From Acidobacteriota bacterium (GTDB taxonomy: Bacteria > Acidobacteriota > Terriglobia > Acidiferrales > UBA7541): a DNA stretch of 11,352 bases. The stretch is taken from NCBI GenBank assembly GCA_028876695.1, contig JAGWRH010000160.1:1-11352 (forward strand), in the 5' to 3' direction. A program made the position numbers and the translations under genes. The notes below the pieces were generated by a model that saw only the letters and a list, made by a program, of their open reading frames with translations, was not told where the DNA came from and did not search any database. How positions within the stretch are numbered: the stretch's first letter is position 1; every line of letters starts with the position of its first letter. Below, piece by piece: positions 5,957 to 11,352 of the stretch.

Positions 5957-7809
5957 GCGGGATCGTGGGACTGTTCCAGCCCGATGGGGCGCCAGTCGAT
6001 CAGTCGCTCGCGCGGGCGCTGACGCGGTTTCTTTCATTTCGCGGACCGGATGGACGAGACACGTGGTGCGGCGAATCGATCGCGCTGGGCCACGCGATGC
6101 TGCGCACCACGGAAGAATCAGCGCACGAGAGGCAGCCCGCCGCTCTCCACGGAAGATTTTGGATCACTGCCGATGCGCGGCTGGACGCGCGGGATGAATT
6201 GCGCGACGCGCTGCGGCAGGCCGGGCGCGAGCCGGCGCGGAACGCCCCCGATTCGGAGTTGATTTTGCAGGCGTACGCTGCGTGGGGCGAAGAGTCTCTC
6301 GAAAGGCTGCGCGGAGATTTCGCGTTCGGAATCTGGGACGCACAACGCAGATCGCTTTTCTGCGCACGCGACCATTTCGGAATCAAGCCGTTCTATTTTG
6401 CCGAGCACAAAGATTTTTTCCTTTTCAGCAACACGCTGAACTGCGTGCGGATGCACCCGGAAGTGTCGGACGAGCTAAATGAAGCGGCGATCGCCGATTT
6501 TTTGCTGTTCGGGTTGAATTGCGATCCGGCGACGACGACGTTCCGCGCGATTCGGAGATTGCCGCCCGCGCATTTTCTGCGCGTTTCGGCGGAGGGATTG
6601 CGGATCGGACGCTACTGGTCGATTCCCGTGGACGGGGGGATTCGCTACAGCCGGGAGGAGGAGTACGTCGAGCAGTTTCAGGCGCTCCTGCGAAAAGCCG
6701 TGTCGGACCGGCTGCGGGGCGAACGTGTGGGGATCTTCCTCAGCGGCGGGCTGGATTCGTCGTCGGTAGCGGCAACAGCACGGGAACTTGCGCCTGAGAG
6801 AGGCGAAGCCGGGAAACTGCGGGCGTATACGATATCTTACGGCACCTCGATTCCCGATCCGGACCCGCCGTATGCGCGAGAGCTCGCTACTTTGCTGGAA
6901 ATGCCGATCCGGTTCATCTCGATGGAGAGGGTCGGACTCTTCGAAGAATGGGACAAGATCGGCGCGCAGCTGGCGGAACCCGTGAACGAACCGCTGATGG
7001 CCGGCTTGTTCCTTCAATTCCAAGCGATCGCGAAAGATTGTGCCGTGGCGCTCGATTGCGAGGGCGCGGACAACATAATGCGCTTTCAGATCATCCCGCA
7101 TGTGCGCGGGTTGCTGCTGCGCGGCCAATGGAAGCAGTTGTTGGCGGTTGTGCCATTTTATTTACGGCGGCGATCGTTGTGGGACACCGCGCTTCGGCGC
7201 GCACGCCGATTGGTGAGCGCGAGACCTGATGCCCCGAAATTTCCAGAGTGGCTGGAGCCGGCGTTCGCGCGGCGTATCGCGGCTGACGAAAGGTGGCAGG
7301 AGTTTCGTGCGTTCTGGGCGGTACCCGCTCATCCGGTGATGCCGATTGCCCAGGCGTCGCTCTCGTTACCGCAGTGGCAAAGACTCTTCGAATTACAGAG
7401 TCCGGGCATCACCGGGCTACCCGTGGAGGTACGCTACCCTTTTTTGGATCTGCGAATCGTCGAATACGTGTTAGCGATTCCGCCGTTTCCATGGACTTTC
7501 CAGAAGACGTTGCTGCGTGAAGCGATGGCCGGACGTCTACCCGAGCGCATACGGCGAAGGCCAAAGACCCCGCTCGAGCACGATCCAGCGATCGCCGCCT
7601 TGAAGCGGGCTGGTCCTAAATGGGATCGGGATGTGGAGTGGAGCCGGAAAACCGATGTCTTCGTAAACCGCTCCGCGGTACGGAAAGCGCGCTGGGAAGA
7701 CGGCTCGGACGCAGCGGAGATTGCAATGGTGCCGCTATGCTTGAACTTTTGGTTGCGGTACTCACGAAGCGTCCGGTATAACTTGGCTACAGAGGTTCAC
7801 AATGGATAG
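5953..7809 (+). CDS. Lasso cyclase (asparagine synthetase-like, isopeptide bond-forming)
   Basis: A 618-residue homologue of asparagine synthetase B. Residues 1-210 are the class II glutamine amidotransferase-like domain (MSGIVGLFQP, LSFRGPDG, ARDHFGIKPFYFA). Residues 225-618 are the ATP-pyrophosphatase synthetase domain with the PP-loop SGGLDSSS (264-271), an EGADN motif (370-374), VEVRYPFLDLRIVEY (491-505) and RRPKTPLEHD (535-544). In lasso systems this enzyme adenylates the side chain of a core Asp or Glu and lets the peptide N-terminus attack it, forming the macrolactam ring. The glutaminase nucleophile Cys2 of true AsnB is Ser2 here, so it should not make ammonia from glutamine; this fits a cyclase, since the peptide amine is the nucleophile. 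GEGADE of AsnB is CEGADN here. It starts 4 nt inside the B2 gene, and the precursor gene starts 8 nt inside its own end. Confidence 0.9.
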   Translation: MSGIVGLFQPDGAPVDQSLARALTRFLSFRGPDGRDTWCGESIALGHAMLRTTEESAHERQPAALHGRFWITADARLDARDELRDALRQAGREPARNAPDSELILQAYAAWGEESLERLRGDFAFGIWDAQRRSLFCARDHFGIKPFYFAEHKDFFLFSNTLNCVRMHPEVSDELNEAAIADFLLFGLNCDPATTTFRAIRRLPPAHFLRVSAEGLRIGRYWSIPVDGGIRYSREEEYVEQFQALLRKAVSDRLRGERVGIFLSGGLDSSSVAATARELAPERGEAGKLRAYTISYGTSIPDPDPPYARELATLLEMPIRFISMERVGLFEEWDKIGAQLAEPVNEPLMAGLFLQFQAIAKDCAVALDCEGADNIMRFQIIPHVRGLLLRGQWKQLLAVVPFYLRRRSLWDTALRRARRLVSARPDAPKFPEWLEPAFARRIAADERWQEFRAFWAVPAHPVMPIAQASLSLPQWQRLFELQSPGITGLPVEVRYPFLDLRIVEYVLAIPPFPWTFQKTLLREAMAGRLPERIRRRPKTPLEHDPAIAALKRAGPKWDRDVEWSRKTDVFVNRSAVRKARWEDGSDAAEIAMVPLCLNFWLRYSRSVRYNLATEVHNG

Positions 7810-7951
7810 GGGCGGAGACCATGCGGAAAAAAAGCCCTACGAACCGCCGGCCTTGGTAATCTACGGGACCGTGACGGATCTCACCAAGAATCTGGGCCAC
7901 CGTGGAAACAAGGATGGCGGGAAAGCCCCGACGATCCGCACCGCGCTGTAA
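7802..7951 (+). CDS. Lasso peptide precursor (A)
   Basis: A 49-residue peptide whose ATG lies inside the last codons of the cyclase gene in another frame (8-nt overlap). The leader carries the complete recognition motif bound by B1 proteins, Y-x-x-P-x-L-x3-G-x5-T, at Tyr13, Pro16, Leu18, Gly22 and Thr28 (KPYEPPALVIYGTVTDLTK). In known precursors the conserved Thr is the second-last leader residue, which places cleavage after Lys29. The core is then 20 residues: ring NLGHRGNKD (Asn30-Asp38) and tail GGKAPTIRTAL. Asp38 is core position 9, a permitted ring-closing position, and it is the only acidic residue in the core. Asn at position 1 is less common than Gly; a start at Gly32 would give a 7-residue ring. 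The peptide has no Ser or Cys and its core has no aromatic except His. No clear ribosome binding site is seen, so translation is probably coupled to the cyclase. Product identity is inferred from the leader, the Asp position and the neighbours. Confidence 0.88.
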   Translation: MDRGGDHAEKKPYEPPALVIYGTVTDLTKNLGHRGNKDGGKAPTIRTAL

Positions 7952-7968
7952 GGTGTAAAGTCCTCGCC

Positions 7969-9003
7969 TTGAACGATAAAGAGTTTTCCTATCGCATCCT
8001 CAATCTTGAAGTTCGCTCGAACGCGCCGCTGCCAGCGGTGAGGACCACGCCGGCCGTTCTGGAACCTGATTTGACCCTTCACTTCGGAGATTTCCCCCAG
8101 GCGCTCGGTGAGCCGGCGAGGAACGCCGATCTCTTCTATTCGAGCACGATTCTTTTGGATTCCGGGGAACCGGCGTTTCGAATTTGGAAGCTGGCCGAAC
8201 GCGGAACTTATCGTATCGACTATTTCGACGGCACCAAGTTTTGGATCGAAACAGATACCGGAAACATCTGGGCCGATTGGTTGGAGAAGTCCTCTTTTGA
8301 AGACGCCGCAAGCTACTTCCTCGGGCCGGTGATGGGATTCGTGTTGCGGATGCGGGGCGTGACGTGCCTCCATGCGAGCGCGGTCGCGATCGACGGACGG
8401 GCGGCTGCATTTGTAGGACCGACCGGATCGGGTAAATCCACAACCGCGGCGGGATTGTCGCTGCGCGGACACGCTGTGGTTTCCGACGACATCGTGGCGC
8501 TGAGCGAGATGGATGGCCGATTTTATGCCGCGCCAGCGTATCCTTACGTGATGTTATGGCCGGAAGCCGTTGAGGCGCTCTGCGGCGCAGGGAAAATCCT
8601 GCCGGCGGTATCGAATAACTTTGAAAAACGAAGACTGTCAATCGATGCAGACCGATTTTCGGGGAAGAGCGTCGCGCTCAAGGCCATTTTCATGCTGGGC
8701 GAGAGGACCGGAGAGCCAGCAGCTCCGTGGATTGAGGAGATCGCGCCGCGGGAGGCGCTCGTCTCGCTTGTGGCGAACACATACGCGAATCTGCTGCTTG
8801 ACGATGCGATGCGAGCGCGCGAATTCGAGATTCTGGGGCGGCTGGTCAACGCGGTTCCGGTGTGGCGCATTCGCGCGCACCAGGATCCGGCGCGGATCGG
8901 AGAGTTTTGCGGGTTGATCGAGCGCGAATTGACCGGCAGAGAATCGGCTGCCGAGGCGAGCATGGACGATATGGGGCGCTCGCGTGCCGCAGGGCGGAGT
9001 TGA
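7969..9003 (+). CDS. HPr kinase/phosphorylase-like kinase of the lasso cluster
   Basis: A 344-residue protein with an HPrK-type P-loop kinase domain: LHASAVAIDGRAAAFVGPTGSGKSTT (about 134-159, Walker A Gly150-Thr158) followed by LRGHAVVSDDIVALSE with the GHxxxSDD motif (167-174) equivalent to GHRLVADD of HPr kinase. Residues 1-130 form a separate N-terminal region (FSYRILNLEVRSNAPLP, TLHFGDFP) seen in lasso-cluster kinases. Relatives in paeninodin-type clusters phosphorylate the C-terminal Ser of the precursor; that is established for the family, not for this protein. It is too long at its N-terminus and lacks the usual genomic context for true HPrK of sugar control. The start is TTG at 7969, 17 nt after the precursor stop; no ATG occurs before the conserved domain, and the ribosome binding site is weak. 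Last gene of the operon. Confidence 0.85.
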   Translation: MNDKEFSYRILNLEVRSNAPLPAVRTTPAVLEPDLTLHFGDFPQALGEPARNADLFYSSTILLDSGEPAFRIWKLAERGTYRIDYFDGTKFWIETDTGNIWADWLEKSSFEDAASYFLGPVMGFVLRMRGVTCLHASAVAIDGRAAAFVGPTGSGKSTTAAGLSLRGHAVVSDDIVALSEMDGRFYAAPAYPYVMLWPEAVEALCGAGKILPAVSNNFEKRRLSIDADRFSGKSVALKAIFMLGERTGEPAAPWIEEIAPREALVSLVANTYANLLLDDAMRAREFEILGRLVNAVPVWRIRAHQDPARIGEFCGLIERELTGRESAAEASMDDMGRSRAAGRS

Positions 9004-9044
9004 CGGCGCGGCAGGCGCTTGCGAACGGCTGGGCGGCGCGAGAG

Positions 9045-9938
9045 TCAGTCCGGCGTGTGAACGGTAGTGGGAGTTTCGACGACGGCCGCGGCAGCATCCT
9101 CGCGGAATTCCACCTTGTGCGTCTGGTGCATGGGGATACGCGCGTCTTCGAAAGCAAGCTTGATGCGGCGGCGGAGCTCGCGCGCGACTTCGTCCTTGCG
9201 ATTCAGCACGGTGCGGACCTGGAGACGCAGCACCGCCCCATCGAGGGCGAGCGACTCCACCCCGAGGACGCGAGGTCCATCAACGAGCGCCGGAGACCAA
9301 TCCGGATCGCTGCGAAAATCGCCGCAAATTTTTTCGAGCGTCGCCAGCGCCCGGCCGACGTGTTCGCTGGTGGGCACGGTCAGGTCGACAAAAGCCTGCG
9401 ACCAATCGCGGCTCAGGTTGGATATCTGGCCGATCAACGAATTGGGAATCGTGACGATCGCGCCGGCAGGATTCCGCAGCACGGTGCGACGCAGGGTGAG
9501 ATATTCGACGCGGCCGGTCTCGCCATTGGCCTGAATCGTATCGCCCACGACGTACTGGTCTTCCAGCACAATGAAAAATCCGTTGATGAAATCCTTGACG
9601 AGATTTTGCGCGCCGAAGCCGAAGGCCAGGCTGGCGACCGCGGCAGCCGCCTCAATCGGAGTGATGTTGAAGCCGAACTCGGGGAGCGCCATCAGGATTG
9701 CGACGGCGAGCACCAGCGTGACGCCGACGCTGTAGACGACGCCGGCCATGGTGCGCGTCTGCTGCTCGCGCATCTGCGCCACGCGCGTGTGGTTCTTGGC
9801 GATATCCACCATGCGCGTGGTGAGCGCTTTCAGAATGCGGATGCAGATGAAGGCAAGGACGACGATCGCAAGAATGCGCACGCCTCGCGTGCCAGCGTTC
9901 GTCATCCACACTTTCACGGACTCACTCATGAAATTCAC
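9045..9938 (-). CDS. MscS family mechanosensitive ion channel
   Basis: A 297-residue small-conductance mechanosensitive channel, which opens under membrane tension to release solutes during osmotic downshock. Three hydrophobic segments are visible: TM1 about 19-37 (GVRILAIVVLAFICIRIL), TM2 about 66-85, and the pore-lining TM3 about 93-125 with the Ala/Gly-rich AAAAVASLAFGFGAQNLVKDFINGFFIVLED. The beta domain follows with QYVVGDTIQANGETGRVEYLTLRRTVLRNPAGAIVTIPNSLIG (129-170), the most diagnostic MscS stretch, then the alpha/beta C-terminal domain. The start is GTG at 9938; an in-frame ATG at 9929 removes three residues and is equally possible. It is convergent with the lasso kinase, 41 nt between stop codons, and no clear terminator is visible there. 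Nothing links it to the lasso operon. Confidence 0.94.
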   Translation of the reverse strand: MNFMSESVKVWMTNAGTRGVRILAIVVLAFICIRILKALTTRMVDIAKNHTRVAQMREQQTRTMAGVVYSVGVTLVLAVAILMALPEFGFNITPIEAAAAVASLAFGFGAQNLVKDFINGFFIVLEDQYVVGDTIQANGETGRVEYLTLRRTVLRNPAGAIVTIPNSLIGQISNLSRDWSQAFVDLTVPTSEHVGRALATLEKICGDFRSDPDWSPALVDGPRVLGVESLALDGAVLRLQVRTVLNRKDEVARELRRRIKLAFEDARIPMHQTHKVEFREDAAAAVVETPTTVHTPD

Positions 9939-9952
9939 GACGGGGAAATTAG

Positions 9953-9958
9953 ATTATA
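9953..9958 (-). promoter_or_regulatory. -10 element of the mscS-like gene
   Basis: On the minus strand TATAAT lies 14 nt before the GTG at 9938 and 23 nt before the ATG at 9929. This predicts a leader of roughly 8 or 17 nt depending on the start used. The -35 region (TCTTTC at 17-bp spacing) is weak. Confidence 0.45.
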
Positions 9959-10088
9959 CATCGGGTCGCGCGGGCGAAAGATATGCAGGGAAGTTGTCGA
10001 TTTGAAAACGGGGCACCGAGGATGAGAAAGGCCGAACCGCGCGCTTTAGATCGTCGGTAGCTGCATGGCCCGCGCTCGCGAAACGTAA

Positions 10089-10094
10089 TACAAT
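10089..10094 (+). promoter_or_regulatory. -10 element of the tRNA-Arg gene
   Basis: TACAAT lies 24 nt before the first base of the tRNA, giving a predicted 5' leader of about 17 nt for RNase P to remove. No recognisable -35 is seen. Confidence 0.4.
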
Positions 10095-10118
10095 GATTTG
10101 ATTGCAGGCCTACAACGT

Positions 10119-10195
10119 GCGCCCGTAGCTCAGATGGATAGAGCGTGTGCCTCCGAAGCACAAGGCCGGGAGTTCGAATCTCCCCGGGCGCGCCA
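10119..10195 (+). tRNA. tRNA-Arg (anticodon CCG)
   Basis: A complete 77-nt cloverleaf with an encoded CCA end. The acceptor arms GCGCCCG (10119-10125) and CGGGCGC (10185-10191) pair perfectly, with discriminator G and CCA at 10193-10195. The D arm is GCTC...GAGC; the anticodon stem TGTGC/GCACA encloses loop CTCCGAA with anticodon CCG at 10153-10155, reading the Arg codon CGG. The T arm GGGAG-TTCGAAT-CTCCC is perfect. A run of six T (10197-10202) follows one base after the CCA and may serve as the termination signal. Confidence 0.97.
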
Positions 10196-10718
10196 CTTTT
10201 TTCCACCATATCGTGTCTTCACCGCGCCGACGAGAAATATAACGCCCGCCACCAAAAACAAAGCAACAAGAACGCACGCTTAAACCTCCAAGCGCGCGGC
10301 ACCCACCCAATGTACGCCGGAGATCCTGGTTGACGTGTTGTGCGATATCATCAGCGCCGATGAAATGGCACAAGTTCATGGTGAAAAGGTCTGCCACCCC
10401 GCGCCTTCGGTAAAAAGTGAACGTGATGGAGTGCAGGTGTCCCTGTCCATAAATTCGTTTGAGGACTTTGGGCATGACGGAAAGGCCCCACGCTCCCACA
10501 CCGAGCGTTGGGCACCCGTAACACATACTGGGGTATGACGTGGCGGGATGGTATCATGCTCGACGAAATGTCGGCCCAAAAACAAGAAAGAGTGGGCCAC
10601 CCGCCCGTGCCGATGAGAACTGGACTTGGGAGGGTAGAAGACCTAATCCGGAGGCCGGTGCCAAGAGGCACACGACTTTTCCATGCCTCAGACGGCGAGA
10701 CGGGACTTGTGTGGACCA
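10196..10718. other. Gene-poor stretch after tRNA-Arg with repeat-like remnants
   Basis: About 520 bp with no convincing gene. Several frames are open on both strands, but none shows recognisable domains or a good ribosome binding site. Composition appears less GC-rich than the preceding genes. Short related motifs recur: TGGGCACCCG at 10509-10518, TGGGCCACCCG at 10593-10603 and GGCACCCACCCA near 10299-10310. Such GTGGGxCACCCG patterns resemble non-coding repeats I recall from acidobacterial intergenic DNA. The position after a tRNA would suit an old integration site, but I see no integrase and no copy of the tRNA 3' end. Confidence 0.4.
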
Positions 10719-11177
10719 ATGACGCTGCCAGAAAAAGTGGCTGTGGCGCTTGCTGTGGCAGTGATTGCCTTGATCGGCGTGATTATCGGCGGCTTTTGGT
10801 GGGCTCGTAGGGCTCCAAGTCGGCCGACAGGAGTAGCGGCAAATGCAGTTTTCATATGGGCACCTCACCTCGGTTTGCCAGCGCCAAGACGAGGTTGGTG
10901 GCTGGTTTGCTGGGAAAGCTTCGCGCGGGATCGCTGCAAGCTCAGCGATATCGATGGCAACACTGAATATGAGGGAGAGTTCATTCCATATGGCAGCAGA
11001 GGCCCATTACCCGCAGATCAGCTAAAGATAGATACGGACGAAACTCGGAAGCATAAAGTGTGGGTGGGAGATGCGCTTGTCCCCTTGGTTTATCTGAAGA
11101 ATGGAAGGATTCTTATACCTGCGAGCAAATACGAAGAAGGCACGCACTTGCTGGAACAGCTTCAGCTGAGCCGCTAG
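10719..11177 (+). CDS. Small membrane-anchored protein of unknown function
   Basis: A 152-residue protein that I do not recognise as a named family. The N-terminus has one hydrophobic segment (about residues 6-24, VAVALAVAVIALIGVIIGGFWWARR). A soluble domain follows with GWWLVCWESFARDRCKLSDIDGNTEYEGEFIPYG, LPADQLKID, and the ending VPLVYLKNGRILIPASKYEEGTHLLEQL. By memory, similar WVGxxxALVPLVxLKNGxxLIPASxYEEG endings occur in acidobacterial hypothetical proteins. The positive RR after the membrane segment would favour the C-terminal domain inside the cell. The ATG at 10719 is chosen because it places the membrane segment at the start; the in-frame ATG at 10683 adds 12 residues. It ends 17 nt before an Rhs core fragment, a position where Rhs-associated immunity genes are often found, but an immunity role is only a guess. 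Confidence 0.65.
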   Translation: MTLPEKVAVALAVAVIALIGVIIGGFWWARRAPSRPTGVAANAVFIWAPHLGLPAPRRGWWLVCWESFARDRCKLSDIDGNTEYEGEFIPYGSRGPLPADQLKIDTDETRKHKVWVGDALVPLVYLKNGRILIPASKYEEGTHLLEQLQLSR

Positions 11178-11194
11178 GCGACATCCCCAGTCCC

Positions 11195-11352
11195 ATGCAC
11201 TTCACCGGCAAAGAACACGACACAGAATCGGGATTGGATTACTTCGGGGCGCGCTACGACTCCTCAGCGCTCGGTCGTTTCATGTCCCCGGATTGGAGTT
11301 CGCAGGTTGAGCCTGTGCCATACGCAAAGCTGGGTGACCCGCAGTCTTTGAA
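11195..11352 (+). CDS. Rhs repeat-associated core domain fragment (runs off right edge)
   Basis: The translation from the ATG at 11195 begins MHFTGKEHDTESGLDYFGARYD and continues SSALGRFMSPDWSSQVEPV, then PYAKLGDPQSLN at the window end. This is the Rhs-associated core: the consensus GKERDxESGLDYFGARYYxxxLGRFxSPDW followed by a DPQSLN stretch, which normally leads into NLYxYVRNNP and a variable C-terminal tip. In full Rhs proteins this motif lies after more than 1000 residues of YD repeats; here the same frame has a stop at 11054-11056, so no long Rhs body precedes it. It therefore looks like an orphan or displaced Rhs C-terminal cassette. Slight divergence (EHD for ERD, RYD for RYY) fits a decaying copy. 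Whether it encodes a toxin tip cannot be seen here. Confidence 0.8.
   Translation, partial: MHFTGKEHDTESGLDYFGARYDSSALGRFMSPDWSSQVEPVPYAKLGDPQSL

Noticed and set aside
5953..7809. Housekeeping asparagine synthetase
   Set aside because: Cys2 is missing, the GEGADE motif is altered to CEGADN, and the gene is translationally coupled to lasso maturation genes.
9045..9938. MscS-like channel as exporter or immunity factor of the lasso peptide
   Set aside because: It is on the opposite strand with its own promoter, and MscS channels are not known lasso exporters; proximity alone is not enough.
8862..10025. 387-residue open frame on the + strand across the mscS-like gene
   Set aside because: It is an antisense reading of a clear MscS protein, with a His/Arg/Asp-rich composition typical of shadow frames in GC-rich DNA.
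10351..10719. 122-residue minus-strand frame (and overlapping + frames at 10335-10538 and 10508-10810)
   Set aside because: No recognisable domain, no good ribosome binding site, mutually overlapping frames, and content that looks like translated intergenic repeat motifs.
1..11352. CRISPR array, insertion sequence, riboswitch or phage genes
   Set aside because: No regularly spaced direct repeats, transposase motifs or terminal inverted repeats, and no riboswitch fold I could recognise were seen.

Overview
The window looks like a high-GC, Gram-negative, soil-type bacterium, most likely an Acidobacteriota member. This is an inference from three things: the housekeeping gene order, the style of the short intergenic repeats, and the Rhs core fragment ending in a PVPYAKLGDPQSLN-type stretch, which I recall as very common in that phylum. 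No 16S or other decisive marker is present.

Layout. (1) 1-4474 is core translation machinery on the + strand: the 3' end of ffh, a GAF-domain protein, then the classic rpsP - khpA - rimM - trmD - rplS - rnhB series. There is a good promoter before rpsP, a second -10 before rplS and an intrinsic terminator after rplS. (2) 4543-4854 is a small EthD-like protein. (3) 5007-9003 is the most interesting part, a compact lasso-peptide (RiPP) operon. It runs PqqD-like leader-binding protein (B1), transglutaminase-like leader protease (B2), asparagine-synthetase-like lasso cyclase (C), a 49-codon precursor gene (A) whose start lies inside the end of C, and an HPrK-like kinase (K). Genes overlap by 4, 4 and 8 nt, then a 17-nt gap precedes the kinase. 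(4) 9045-9938 on the - strand is an MscS-type channel, convergent with the kinase. (5) 10119-10195 is tRNA-Arg(CCG), followed by about 520 bp without a convincing gene, a small membrane-anchored protein of unknown function, and the start of an orphan Rhs core fragment running off the right edge.

How the lasso genes should work together, by analogy with known lasso systems: B1 grips the precursor leader through the Y-x-x-P-x-L-x3-G-x5-T motif. B2 cuts after the residue following the conserved Thr (T28-K29). C then uses ATP to activate the Asp38 side chain and joins it to the new N-terminus. Using the Thr(-2) rule, the core is 20 residues with a 9-residue ring (Asn1 to Asp9) and an 11-residue tail. 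K resembles the kinases that phosphorylate paeninodin-type lasso peptides at a C-terminal Ser, yet this precursor has no Ser at all, so the substrate residue is an open question. No exporter gene is in the window.
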